Shown in pieces: positions 27,290-35,003 of a stretch of 46,505 nucleotides of DNA. Each line of letters opens with the position of its first letter. The first letter of the stretch is position 1. Both the position numbers and the translations under genes were made by a program. The DNA comes from Candidatus Nitrosopumilus sp. (GTDB taxonomy: Archaea > Thermoproteota > Nitrososphaeria > Nitrososphaerales > Nitrosopumilaceae): NCBI GenBank assembly GCA_021268355.1, contig JAJETY010000007.1, positions 1 through 46,505 on the forward strand, read 5' to 3'. The notes beneath the pieces are model-generated. The model was not told where the DNA came from, ran no database searches, and saw nothing but the letters and a program-made list of their open reading frames with translations.

Positions 27290-28331
27290 ATTCTATGTCC
27301 TGATTAATTTCCGGATTTTCTTTAACAAGGAAAATTCCAACCCATCCTTTTTCAGAAAATTCTACTTTGTGTGCGTGAAATAGATATTTTCCTGGATATT
27401 CATATTCAAATTCCATAATTCCGCGTTCGGTTTGAGACATAGTTATCATGTCAGTGTAAAACGAGGGAACAATATCAGTTCCTGTTGGATAATATTTGTA
27501 GAGATTTCCATGTAGGTGGAAATTGTTAATCGGATCAAATTCAACCATATTGACTACATAAACACGAATCAATTCATGAGTATTGATTTGAATTGGATGG
27601 TGTTGATAGTAGAAGGGAATGGTGTTTGCAGCGTAAAAATTATTCTCAGTGTCAAAATCAGTATCAAGACCATTTAGAACCATAACCATTTCATCAGCTG
27701 GTGCACGACCTTCTTTTGGATCTACAATGAATACACCATACAATCCATGAACTATGTGTTCTTCAAGTGGCATGACATGGCAGTGATATGGGTGAACCCC
27801 TACAGGACCAGCTTCAAATTCATAAACAAATTGTCCGCCATTGCCACCAACGGGTTCAAAAACACCATCCATTCCAGCAGGATGTATACCATGAAAATGC
27901 ATAGTGTGTTCTTTAGAGCCATTGTTAATGAAATGAATTCTTAGAAGATCCCCTTCGGTTGCTCTTATTGTCGGTCCAGGAACTGTTCCATTAAAAGTCC
28001 ATACATTGTAAAAGACACCTGGAGAAATTTCTTGAATTTTATCGTCTTCAGCAACTATAGTGTATTCTCTAATAGTTTGACCAGTTTCAGATACAGAAAC
28101 TCTTCCGTACTCAAAGTTTCGTAAAAATTCATCAGGATCAAAGTCAACTGTTGAAACAGTGTATAATGGATCTATTACTTCACCTGATGTTCTAACAACA
28201 GCACCTGAATGAGTAACAAAGGTTTTTTGTTCTGATTGTGCATCAGAGAAAGTTGGAAAAACTGCAACTAAAGAGACTCCAACAATTATTGAAACAAGTA
28301 AGATCATAGTATTTGAACGGGTGATTTTCAT
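27279..28331 (-). CDS. Two-domain multicopper oxidase (type 1 copper in domain 1)
   Basis: The product has 350 residues with a signal peptide/anchor at residues 8-31. Domain 1 carries H142, C184 and H192 as type 1 copper ligands; the axial position (NirK Met) is L197. The trinuclear cluster set is complete as four HxH pairs: H145/H147, H183/H185, H272/H274 and H319/H321. The His at 145, where nitrite reductase has a catalytic Asp, and the HLHG and HAH pairs in domain 2 argue for a laccase-like oxidase of the T1-in-domain-1 class and against NirK. It is the first gene of an operon with the ZIP importer, so oxidation of a metal ion before or after import is a plausible role. Leaderless: TATA at 28352-28365. 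Confidence 0.9.
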   Translation of the reverse strand: MKITRSNTMILLVSIIVGVSLVAVFPTFSDAQSEQKTFVTHSGAVVRTSGEVIDPLYTVSTVDFDPDEFLRNFEYGRVSVSETGQTIREYTIVAEDDKIQEISPGVFYNVWTFNGTVPGPTIRATEGDLLRIHFINNGSKEHTMHFHGIHPAGMDGVFEPVGGNGGQFVYEFEAGPVGVHPYHCHVMPLEEHIVHGLYGVFIVDPKEGRAPADEMVMVLNGLDTDFDTENNFYAANTIPFYYQHHPIQINTHELIRVYVVNMVEFDPINNFHLHGNLYKYYPTGTDIVPSFYTDMITMSQTERGIMEFEYEYPGKYLFHAHKVEFSEKGWVGIFLVKENPEINQDIEYGT

Positions 28332-28351
28332 AAGCCAAAAATCAAAAATTC

Positions 28352-28365
28352 TTTATTTAAATTTA
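28352..28365 (-). promoter_or_regulatory. TATA box of the multicopper oxidase-ZIP operon
   Basis: taaatttaaataaag-type element on the minus strand, centred 27 bases before the ATG at 28331. A TTAACCTAAGCTAA element abuts it upstream. Confidence 0.6.
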
Positions 28366-28441
28366 ACCTAAGCTAACTTTTTTAGACTAATCTAATTTTA
28401 TTAAACAGGGCTAAATTTAGAAAAAATTAGGTTTAAACTAA
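28363..28441. promoter_or_regulatory. Cluster of TTAG/CTAA operator-like elements between divergent genes
   Basis: Nine copies of TTAG or CTAA lie in about 80 bases. They include an inverted repeat TTAGA-n4-TCTAA (28382-28395), a perfect palindrome CTAAATTTAG (28411-28420) and a near-palindrome TTAGGTTTAAACTAA (28427-28441). The last overlaps the presumed TATA box of the gene at 28461; the first element, TTAACCTAAGCTAA (28363-28376), abuts the oxidase TATA. Such TTAG...CTAA palindromes are the style of sites bound by DtxR/IdeR/MntR metal-dependent repressors. This is an inference from sequence form only. Confidence 0.5.
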
Positions 28442-28460
28442 AGATAAAAAAATCAAAATC

Positions 28461-28964
28461 ATGGAAAAAGCAGGAATAATTTTAGTTCTATCAGGAGTGC
28501 TTATCGTTATTGGTTTAATTCTACTTGCAATGGGAAATCAGATCATTTTAGAGGGTGTTTATCAAGACAACGGGGCAATTAGCTCTAGTCAAAATCTAAT
28601 TATTTCAGGAGAATTCAATTCTGAAGAATCATCGGTGGGAGTTTTTGCAGTTCAGGCAATGGAATTCAAAGAAAATAAAATTTCAGCAAAAGTATTAGAT
28701 CCATTAGATAATCAAATTGCATCAAAAAATGTTGATGATGAAACTATTGAGGAAGAATTTGAGATTTTTGATACGGGCGTATACAAATTAATCATTCAAA
28801 GTGATTCAAATGAAGAGACTCAAGTGTTTGGAGCAATAGGACCACTTCCAGATGCAGGTAAGAAATCATTGAGTTTCATTTCATCATATGTTTTGATTAT
28901 TGGAATGGCGGGTTTGATAGGTTCCGGAATCTACAGAGTCAAAAGTAGAAAAAAATCAATTTAG
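28461..28964 (+). CDS. Small membrane protein with two TM helices
   Basis: The product has 167 residues. TM1 is near residues 5-27 (ILVLSGVLIVIGLILLAMG) and TM2 near residues 137-158. Between them lie about 105 residues of beta pattern ('QNLIISGEFNSEESSVGVFAV', 'EEEFEIFDTGVYKLIIQSDS') that would face the outside, similar in layout to emp24/p24-like lumenal domains. I do not recognise a named family. It is divergent from the multicopper oxidase operon and shares the operator-like region with it, so a role in metal or envelope physiology is possible. The last 9 bases overlap the convergent regulator gene. Confidence 0.75.
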   Translation: MEKAGIILVLSGVLIVIGLILLAMGNQIILEGVYQDNGAISSSQNLIISGEFNSEESSVGVFAVQAMEFKENKISAKVLDPLDNQIASKNVDDETIEEEFEIFDTGVYKLIIQSDSNEETQVFGAIGPLPDAGKKSLSFISSYVLIIGMAGLIGSGIYRVKSRKKSI

Positions 28965-29267
28965 ATAACCGTCTAGTTTTTCAAGACCGTTAATTGTTTC
29001 ATCAAAATTCTCACTACTTTCAACAATACTAGTTAGTTTCTCAGAATTGGCAGAAATCATTGATTTTTCTCCATTAGTTTTTTTGAGGATAAAGTCATGA
29101 TCAATTAGATAAGCCAATCTTTCTAGAACTTCTGTTTCAGTAATTGAGGCCTGTTCTGCCAAAAAAGTGCATGACTTGGTACCATCCTCCAATTCCGCCA
29201 AAATCGAGGAGGTTACAGGATCAAACATGCAATCAACTACTTTTTCTCGATCAAAAGTATCAGTCAT
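28956..29267 (-). CDS. Winged-helix (ArsR-like) transcriptional regulator
   Basis: The product has 103 residues. Residues 12-75 follow a winged HTH plan: 'DPVTSSILAELEDG' helix 1, 'CTFLAEQASITETEVLERLAYL' helix-turn-helix, and 'HDFILKKTNGEKSMISANSE' wing. Cysteines C13 and C33 are the only ones and could be a sensor. The acidic C-terminal tail may be for dimerisation. The ATG at 29267 has a TATA-like gttataac about 27 bases upstream. It lies next to the copper/zinc genes and could regulate them. TrmB-, ArsR- or MarR-like families cannot be separated by eye. Confidence 0.75.
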   Translation of the reverse strand: MTDTFDREKVVDCMFDPVTSSILAELEDGTKSCTFLAEQASITETEVLERLAYLIDHDFILKKTNGEKSMISANSEKLTSIVESSENFDETINGLEKLDGYLN

Positions 29268-29348
29268 TTCAACAAGAATTAGTTCAAAGGATGTTATAAC
29301 TTTTCAATTATCCAATAAGATAATTAAGAAAAAATCCGATTACACATT

Positions 29349-29501
29349 ATGCAAAAACTTTGTGGCAATGATCCATCAGGAAAAGGGACCCATTGCTTCT
29401 GTATCGATATTGATCCCCAAAGAGGCATCAAAAAATGCTGTCAATGCAATCAGTGGAATGTTCAAGGTAATGATTGGACAGAAGACGAGGATTTTAGATA
29501 G
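29349..29501 (+). CDS. Cysteine-rich 50-residue protein
   Basis: A short frame of 50 codons starts with ATG at 29349 and ends with TAG at 29501. The sequence has six cysteines and a histidine in a compact pattern: C5, H15, C16, C18, C30, C31, C33 (LCGNDPSGKGTHCFC ... KKCCQCNQW). That is CxC and CCxC, as expected of a zinc- or copper-binding knuckle or metallothionein-like peptide. Codon use (aga, gga, cca, tgt/tgc mix) fits its neighbours. A TATA-like gataattaag lies at 29319-29328, about 26 bases before the ATG. A longer overlapping frame on the same strand begins inside the opposite-strand regulator and looks spurious. The gene is divergent from the regulator. Function not known; metal buffering or chaperoning is an inference. 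Confidence 0.65.
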   Translation: MQKLCGNDPSGKGTHCFCIDIDPQRGIKKCCQCNQWNVQGNDWTEDEDFR

Positions 29502-29576
29502 ACTAAACCAAGAAACACGTGTAATTAGGCACAGAATGAGCAAAACCTGAAAATGAACCAAAAGTGGTGCCTAGCA

Positions 29577-29587
29577 TGGTTTTTATC
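29577..29587 (+). promoter_or_regulatory. TATA box of the S13-S4 unit
   Basis: ggtttttatcg lies about 30 bases before the TTG at 29613, fitting a leaderless start there. Confidence 0.45.
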
Positions 29588-29612
29588 GGGGTTTTCTTGA
29601 ATTTTGGAATAC

Positions 29613-30173
29613 TTGAGCACTCAAGAATACAGACACATTGTTAGGATTGTGGGTAACGATATCCCAGGAGAGAGAAAAGTTCTCGTAGGATTAACTCAGA
29701 TCAAGGGAATTGGATATAGTTTCGCTACAGCAATTTTAGACACATTAAAAATTGAAACAAACTCAAACATAGGTCACCTTACTGAGGAAAATGTTCAGGC
29801 AATTGAAAAACTAATTACAAATCCAATTGAATCAAGTTTTCCATCATGGTTCCTCAACAGAAGAAAAGATATTGAAACTGGAAACGATTTACATTTGTTA
29901 ACATCAGATATTCCATTTACATTTAGAAATGATATTGAAAGAGAAAGAATTACTGCAAGTTGGAGAGGTTATCGTCATCTTAGTGGTCTCAAAGTAAGAG
30001 GACAAAGAACTAGAACATCAGGTAGAAAAGGCGGAGCAGTCGGCGTTGCAAAAGGTGGAATGGCAGCTCCTGCAAAGAAATCATCATCTTCTGATGCCCC
30101 AGCAGCAGTAGCAGCTCCAACAGCCGCAGCTGCAAAAACCCCAGCTCCTGCAGCAGAGGAGAAAAAGGAATAG
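29613..30173 (+). CDS. rps13: Small-subunit ribosomal protein S13 (uS13) with long Ala/Pro tail
   Basis: The product has 186 residues. The core is archaeal uS13 ('[20 protein letters not shown]', '[20 protein letters not shown]'). I chose the TTG at 29613 because the family begins with 'Ms.eyRHIVRI'; an in-frame TTG at 29604 would add three residues. The last ~35 residues (from about 150) are low-complexity Ala/Pro/Ser/Glu ('[18 protein letters not shown]', '[10 protein letters not shown]'), an extension beyond the usual end. The next gene, rps4, follows after 9 bases. S13 binds the head of the 30S subunit near the P-site tRNA. Confidence 0.95.
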   Translation: MSTQEYRHIVRIVGNDIPGERKVLVGLTQIKGIGYSFATAILDTLKIETNSNIGHLTEENVQAIEKLITNPIESSFPSWFLNRRKDIETGNDLHLLTSDIPFTFRNDIERERITASWRGYRHLSGLKVRGQRTRTSGRKGGAVGVAKGGMAAPAKKSSSSDAPAAVAAPTAAAAKTPAPAAEEKKE

Positions 30174-30182
30174 GTGTTTTGA

Positions 30183-30806
30183 ATGGGAGATCCAAAATAT
30201 CCACGTAGAGTTTGGAGAAAACCAAAAAGACCTCTTAATTATGAATTAAAAATGGAAGAGTTGAAAACTCTTGGAACATTTGGATTAAGAACAAAGAGAG
30301 AGTTATGGAAAGCACATACTGAACTATCACGTGTTAGACAACAAGCTAGATCTTTACTCTCTTTAAGACAAGAAGTCAGAGCAGAAAAAGAACCAGTTCT
30401 GATGAACTCTCTTGCAAGAATTGGTTTAGTAAGTAGAGATGCAACATTAGATGATGTACTTAACTTGACTGCGAATGATTTACTTGCAAGAAGATTGCAA
30501 ACTATTGTTACAAAGAAATTAGGATTCAAAACTCCATATCAAGCAAGACAAGCAGTAGTTCACGGTCACATTATGATTGGAGAAAGAAAAGTGGACATTC
30601 CATCATACACAGTTACAGTTGAGGAAGAAGACACTATTCATTTTGCACCAGAATCAAACATACCACAGGTTTTAGAGAAGACAAAAACTGAAAATCCTAC
30701 TGAAGCAGCAGAGGCTCCAGCAGAAGTAGCAGCAGAGGCTCCAGCAGAAGTAGCAGCAGAGGCTCCAGCAGAAGAAAAGAAAGATGAAAGTTCTTCAACA
30801 GAATGA
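30183..30806 (+). CDS. rps4: Small-subunit ribosomal protein S4 (uS4) with acidic AEAPAE repeat tail
   Basis: The product has 207 residues. The conserved body (MGDPKYPRRVWRKPKRPLNY; S4 RNA-binding domain 'LARRLQTIVTKKLGFKT', 'QARQAVVHGHIMIGERKVD') ends near residue 165. A tail of AEAPAEVA repeats (three copies) and an acidic KKDESSSTE end follow. The tail is encoded by a 24-bp tandem repeat at 30708-30775. S4 is a primary binder of 16S rRNA. In many archaea rps11, rpoD and rpl18e follow; here glmS follows, so the ribosomal cluster is interrupted. Confidence 0.96.
   Translation: MGDPKYPRRVWRKPKRPLNYELKMEELKTLGTFGLRTKRELWKAHTELSRVRQQARSLLSLRQEVRAEKEPVLMNSLARIGLVSRDATLDDVLNLTANDLLARRLQTIVTKKLGFKTPYQARQAVVHGHIMIGERKVDIPSYTVTVEEEDTIHFAPESNIPQVLEKTKTENPTEAAEAPAEVAAEAPAEVAAEAPAEEKKDESSSTE
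30708..30775. repeat. 24-bp tandem repeat in the S4 tail
   Basis: Units start at 30708, 30732 and 30756 (gcagaggctccagcagaag plus tagca); the third is incomplete. They encode AEAPAEVA. Confidence 0.9.
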
Positions 30807-30858
30807 TAGAATAATTAGGCTTATCAGTAAATAGCACCCAATATCAGGTAGAATAGAA

Positions 30859-32619
30859 ATGTGTTCAATTATCGGCTATTACGGAAAAGAATCCGCAGCT
30901 CCCATTATTGTAAAAGGACTAAAGAGAATGGAGTATAGAGGATACGACAGTGTTGGAGTAGCAACAGAATCAGAAAACGAGATTGAATTGAAAAAAGGTA
31001 CTGGGAAAGTACAAGAAGTAAATTCAAAAGTGCAGTTAGAGACATTACCAGGGAAAGTAGGGATAGGCCATACCAGATGGGCAACCCATGGAAAAGTTAC
31101 CGATGCAAATGCACATCCCCATCCAAGTAACTCCGGAAAAATTGCTATCGTACATAATGGAATTATAGAAAATTTTGAAGAATTAAAAAAACAATTAGAA
31201 AGTGAAGGATATGTTTTCAAAAGTGAAACAGACAGCGAGATAATTGCAAATCTAATCCAAAAAAATCATGAGCAAACAAATGACGTCAAAGAAACAATTC
31301 TAAAAACAGTTTCACAACTAAAAGGACATTACGCATTTGTTGTAATGTTTGAAGATGGGCAATTAGCTGCCGCGAGATTTCACGAACCACTAATCTTAGG
31401 AGTAGGAAAAGAGGATTACTTTTTGTCAAGTGATGTTTTAGGATTCATCGAATTCACAGATAATGCAATCTACATAGAAAATGGAACTTTTGTGATATTA
31501 GATAAAAACAAATTCAAAATTTTTGATTTTGATGGAGAGCATTCAGGATATGAAATTACAAAAGTTTCAAAAGAATTTGGTGACGCATACAAAGGAGATT
31601 ATGCACATTTTACACTAAAAGAAATCTACGAACAACCTGAAACAATTCTCAAAGCAGGAGAAAAAACCATTAGTGAAATTGATAGAGCGGCAGACTACCT
31701 CAGACATGCCAAAAACATCTACGTCACAGGTAGTGGATCAAGTTATAATTCAGCATTAATTGCCAAGCAAATTCTATCAAAATACGTAAAAATCAAGGCT
31801 GAACCAATAATGTCCAGCGAACTTCAGTTTGCCCCAAACACAATTGAGGAAAACTCTATTCTTATTGCAATCTCACAGAGTGGAGAAAGTGCAGATGTCT
31901 TAGACGCAGTGAAAATTGCAAAAAAAGCAAATTGCAAGATCATTTCCATTGTGAATCTTTTGACTTCTTCTTTGGCAAGGGAATCAGATGTCTTAATAGG
32001 TTTGAATTGCGGTCCAGAGATAGGAGTTGCCGCAACGAAAAGTTTCACATCACAACTTGTCATATTATACAAGATCGTACAAAAGTTAAGCAATAATGAC
32101 ATTACAATTGATTTTGAAAATTTTTCAAAATCAATTTCAAAAACATTGGACAATCCTAGTACCATTCAAAAAATAGCAAAAGAGTTGAAAGAGATTTCAG
32201 ACATTTACATTTTAGGTCGCGGAATAAATTATCCAATCGCAACAGAATCAGCACTAAAACTCAAAGAGTTGACATACATTCATGCAGAAGGAATTGCAGG
32301 TGGAGAATTAAAGCACGGACCCCTTGCTTTAATGGATTCCCAAGTGTTTGTAATAATTCTAAACCCAAATGATTCAACATATTCAGATACCTTGACTAGT
32401 GCAAGAGAGATTAAAGCTCGTGGCGCAAAAATTATCGGAGTTTCAGATGTAAAAAGTGATGTTTATGATTATTGGATTGAAATGCCAAAAATCAGTGAGG
32501 TGCTATACCCAATTTCAGAAATCATTCCAATTCAATTATTGTCATATTACGGAGCACTTGAAAGAGATGCAGATCCTGATTATCCACGAAATCTTGCAAA
32601 ATCAGTTACAGTCAAGTAA
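30859..32619 (+). CDS. glmS: Glutamine-fructose-6-phosphate aminotransferase
   Basis: The product has 586 residues and makes glucosamine-6-phosphate, the entry to amino-sugar and glycan synthesis. The N-terminal class II amidotransferase domain starts with the catalytic C2 (MCSIIGYYG). 'RGYDSVGVA', 'HTRWATHGKVT' and 'VHNGIIENF' follow. Two SIS sugar-isomerase domains cover about residues 270-430 ('YVTGSGSSYNSALIAKQILS', 'SQSGESADVLDA') and 440-586 ('SALKLKELTYIHAEGIAGGE', 'LKHGPLALMD'). The C-terminus ends in the usual '...NLAKSVTVK'. It overlaps the convergent cobT by 8 bases. A TATA-like agtaaatagc lies about 30 bases before the ATG. Confidence 0.97.
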   Translation: MCSIIGYYGKESAAPIIVKGLKRMEYRGYDSVGVATESENEIELKKGTGKVQEVNSKVQLETLPGKVGIGHTRWATHGKVTDANAHPHPSNSGKIAIVHNGIIENFEELKKQLESEGYVFKSETDSEIIANLIQKNHEQTNDVKETILKTVSQLKGHYAFVVMFEDGQLAAARFHEPLILGVGKEDYFLSSDVLGFIEFTDNAIYIENGTFVILDKNKFKIFDFDGEHSGYEITKVSKEFGDAYKGDYAHFTLKEIYEQPETILKAGEKTISEIDRAADYLRHAKNIYVTGSGSSYNSALIAKQILSKYVKIKAEPIMSSELQFAPNTIEENSILIAISQSGESADVLDAVKIAKKANCKIISIVNLLTSSLARESDVLIGLNCGPEIGVAATKSFTSQLVILYKIVQKLSNNDITIDFENFSKSISKTLDNPSTIQKIAKELKEISDIYILGRGINYPIATESALKLKELTYIHAEGIAGGELKHGPLALMDSQVFVIILNPNDSTYSDTLTSAREIKARGAKIIGVSDVKSDVYDYWIEMPKISEVLYPISEIIPIQLLSYYGALERDADPDYPRNLAKSVTVK

Positions 32620-33673
32620 ACAATCGCTGATATTCTTTTTCAACCAAATTCAAAAAAGTTTCAGAATTATTTCCAGTTTTAATCATTGAAGAGATAATAC
32701 TTCCTCCAGCCCCAACCCCTTCTTTTGCAAATCCCTCCGAGAATGCCTTCAGGCCTGAAAATTTGGAGTTTTTCATGCCTGGATCTACGGAAATTATAGG
32801 TATGTCTGCAATATCCTGAACAAGTTCACTGAAATTTGCGCTCTTATCATTTGTAATGTAAGAGGTAGTTCCAATTGCAGTGTTTTCCTCATTAAATCCA
32901 ATTTTTGAGGCAAATGCCAAAACTGCAGCCATTTGAGTTCCACCTGCCAACATTACTTTTGATACACTAGATGCAGAGCACAACATTCCTGCAACAAAAG
33001 GAATCATAGGATCTCCAATTTTTGCAACTATACTGTATGGGTGTTCTGAATCAATTCTTTCAAGTGCAGAAGATACAATTTGATTTTTCAATTCAACTGG
33101 ATTATCAGGAATACTGGAACTAACCTTTGCATCAAAATCTAATGCCTTTAGTAATGCCAAAGCAGTTGTTGTTCCACCAGGAATACATTCACCAATCATC
33201 AAACAATCAGTTAATGACGCCAAACTTCTACCAAGAATTTGACCGTATTCAACTGCACGAGAAACAATAGAATCACTCATTGCATCCTCAACAGAAATAT
33301 TTTTTCCAAAAGGCAAACCAGATTCAATAAAAGGTAATTGGGGAGTGATTTTGCTTCCGGCATTAATTGTTAAATGTGAAATACTTGCTGATTCTAGAGC
33401 CGTTTTTGTCAAGATTCCAGGAGTAGGTTTTCCATCAGGAGTCATAGGGATTTTATCAATAGTTTTACAGTAACCATAATGGAGATATTCAGCGTCTGCT
33501 GGGGGAGTGAATTGAATCGAGTCTTTATCAGCTCCTGCAAAAGTGATTCCAGGAATTTCAGATGTCTCAGTATAAGATATTACAAATGAAAAAAGGAATC
33601 TACCAGATTTTATGGAATCAACGAAATTTTGAGCAAGATCTAGATTGCCAGATAATTCAAAATCTTCCAACAA
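32612..33673 (-). CDS. cobT: Archaeal CobT (nicotinate nucleotide:lower-ligand phosphoribosyltransferase)
   Basis: The product has 353 residues of the archaeal CobT type (formerly UPF0284). It activates the lower base of cobalamin using nicotinate mononucleotide. Typical blocks are 'GECIPGGTTTALALLKALDF', 'AVEYGQILGRSLASLTDCLM', 'GTTSYITNDKSANF' and 'FAKEGVGAGGSIIS'. The TTG at 33673 lies just 4 bases after the preceding stop codon; a second TTG at 33670 is equally possible. It is the last gene of a three-gene unit with the hydrolase and the NAD(P)HX epimerase. Cobalamin synthesis is a known trait of ammonia-oxidising thaumarchaea. Confidence 0.92.
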   Translation of the reverse strand: MLEDFELSGNLDLAQNFVDSIKSGRFLFSFVISYTETSEIPGITFAGADKDSIQFTPPADAEYLHYGYCKTIDKIPMTPDGKPTPGILTKTALESASISHLTINAGSKITPQLPFIESGLPFGKNISVEDAMSDSIVSRAVEYGQILGRSLASLTDCLMIGECIPGGTTTALALLKALDFDAKVSSSIPDNPVELKNQIVSSALERIDSEHPYSIVAKIGDPMIPFVAGMLCSASSVSKVMLAGGTQMAAVLAFASKIGFNEENTAIGTTSYITNDKSANFSELVQDIADIPIISVDPGMKNSKFSGLKAFSEGFAKEGVGAGGSIISSMIKTGNNSETFLNLVEKEYQRLFT

Positions 33674-33677
33674 ATCA

Positions 33678-34286
33678 CTAACCCATCATATCAAGAAATT
33701 GTTGCTCTGTTCTTTTTTGCAGTATCATGTTTGTGATTTTTTCTTGTCCTAGTGTAGAGGTCTCTTTATGGCCATAATTGTGCCCAGAATATAGAACCAA
33801 ATTATCATCTAATGAGTAAAGGATGTCAAATAGGCTGTGATATAGCTCTTGAGCACTCCCACCAGGTAAATCAATTCGACCGCAATTTCCAACAAACAAA
33901 GTATCACCTGAGAAAATTTTTCCATCACCTATCAAGCAAATACTATCCTTTGAATGACCAGGGGTGTGAAGAACTTTTAATTTTGAATTTCCAAATTCGA
34001 TTACATCTCCATCTTTGACAGTGATATCATGTTTCAGTTCGGAATTTTCATGTTGAATTATAGGAGCCTTTGTAGATTTGGCCATCTCCTCATTTCCAAT
34101 AGTATGATCAAAATGATGATGAGTGTTTACAATGTATTTAATTTTCAAATCATTTTCTTTAATCAACATCTCCAGTTCTATGAGATCCCAAGATGGATCA
34201 ATGATGATGGATTCATTAGAATCTTCATCTACAACAATGTAAGAAAAATTCTGCATGTTTCCAACTTGAATTTGATGGACTATCAC
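33678..34286 (-). CDS. Metallo-beta-lactamase-fold hydrolase (glyoxalase II / ETHE1-like)
   Basis: The product has 202 residues. The binuclear metal motif THHHFDH is present at about residues 55-61, with 'HTPGHSKDSI', 'FSGDTLFVGNCGRIDLPGG' and 'LYSGHNYG', giving all expected metal ligands. The GRIDLPGG stretch resembles persulfide dioxygenases (ETHE1) and related hydroxyacylglutathione hydrolases. The start is GTG at 34286, overlapping the epimerase stop (GTGA) by 4 bases. Its true substrate cannot be read from the sequence; thioester or persulfide chemistry is likely. No rhodanese domain is attached. Confidence 0.85.
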   Translation of the reverse strand: MIVHQIQVGNMQNFSYIVVDEDSNESIIIDPSWDLIELEMLIKENDLKIKYIVNTHHHFDHTIGNEEMAKSTKAPIIQHENSELKHDITVKDGDVIEFGNSKLKVLHTPGHSKDSICLIGDGKIFSGDTLFVGNCGRIDLPGGSAQELYHSLFDILYSLDDNLVLYSGHNYGHKETSTLGQEKITNMILQKRTEQQFLDMMG

Positions 34287-34930
34287 AGTATTCCCACCTC
34301 AGCTTCTGGAGGAATTCCAATCTTTTCTGCAAAGAGTTCACCAGTCAAATCTTTTCTTTTTGGAATTCCTTGTTTCATTTTGTGAAATGTAACAGTCATG
34401 TCACATTTTGTGAAAATATTTGCAGTCTCACCGGTTTGAGGGTCTAGACCAGATGGAACATCAACAGCAAATTTGTAACAATCAGTTTGATTGATGTAAT
34501 TAATTGCTGATGCATAAGGTTCTCTTATTTCTCCTGAAATTCCAGTTCCTAGAATTCCATCAACAATGACATCAGGTTTAAAATCAAAATCAGTTGAACC
34601 TCCTGTCATTAGTTTTACAGAAGGCATTTTTTCTAAAATTGACCAATTCCAATTACTCTCTTCAGTTTTGATTTTTTCAGGGTTTCCAAGTAGCATAACG
34701 GTTACTTTAGCACCATAACCAGCCAGATGACGAGCCATAACTAATCCATCTCCACCGTTATTTCCCATTCCCACAAAAATCAAAATATTTTTTGATTCTA
34801 CATTTCCAAGTTTTTCAACTAGTCTTTTAACTGCAGCAGCACCTGCATTTTCCATCATGAATTTTTTTAAAAATCCCATATCATGACCTTTATTTTCAAT
34901 ATTGTACATTTGTTCAACGGTTATTTCCAT
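34283..34930 (-). CDS. nnrE: NAD(P)H-hydrate epimerase (YjeF N-terminal domain)
   Basis: The product has 215 residues and epimerises damaged NADHX/NADPHX. It carries the family motifs 'MENAGAAAVKRL', 'ILIFVGMGNNGGDGLVMARH', 'DVIVDGILGTGISGEIREPY' and 'FAVDVPSGLDPQTGE'. The C-terminal dehydratase domain often fused to it is absent here, so the partner must be encoded elsewhere. It is the first gene of the nnrE-hydrolase-cobT unit. Confidence 0.9.
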   Translation of the reverse strand: MEITVEQMYNIENKGHDMGFLKKFMMENAGAAAVKRLVEKLGNVESKNILIFVGMGNNGGDGLVMARHLAGYGAKVTVMLLGNPEKIKTEESNWNWSILEKMPSVKLMTGGSTDFDFKPDVIVDGILGTGISGEIREPYASAINYINQTDCYKFAVDVPSGLDPQTGETANIFTKCDMTVTFHKMKQGIPKRKDLTGELFAEKIGIPPEAEVGIL

Positions 34931-35003
34931 AATTTACATGAGAATCATATGTAAAATAAGAGTTTAGAAAACGGCTTTATCCTGGTTAATACCAATACTG
35001 CAC

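Noticed and set aside
27279-28331. Copper nitrite reductase NirK
   Set aside because: The position of the NirK catalytic Asp is His (H145) and domain 2 has HxH pairs that complete a trinuclear cluster, so an oxidase is more likely.
29167-29550. 127-codon plus-strand frame across the regulator and the Cys-rich gene
   Set aside because: Its first third is antisense to the winged-helix gene, it has no promoter at the start, and the overlapping 50-codon Cys-rich frame has a clearer motif pattern and a correctly placed TATA element.
29520-29572. C/D-box RNA candidate (aatgagc, cctga, aaatgaa)
   Set aside because: Only weak C-box matches and no terminal D box or closing stem.
32456-32689. Plus-strand frame across the end of glmS and cobT
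   Set aside because: Out of frame with glmS, rich in Gln/His/Ile from AT-rich shadow reading, and no promoter.
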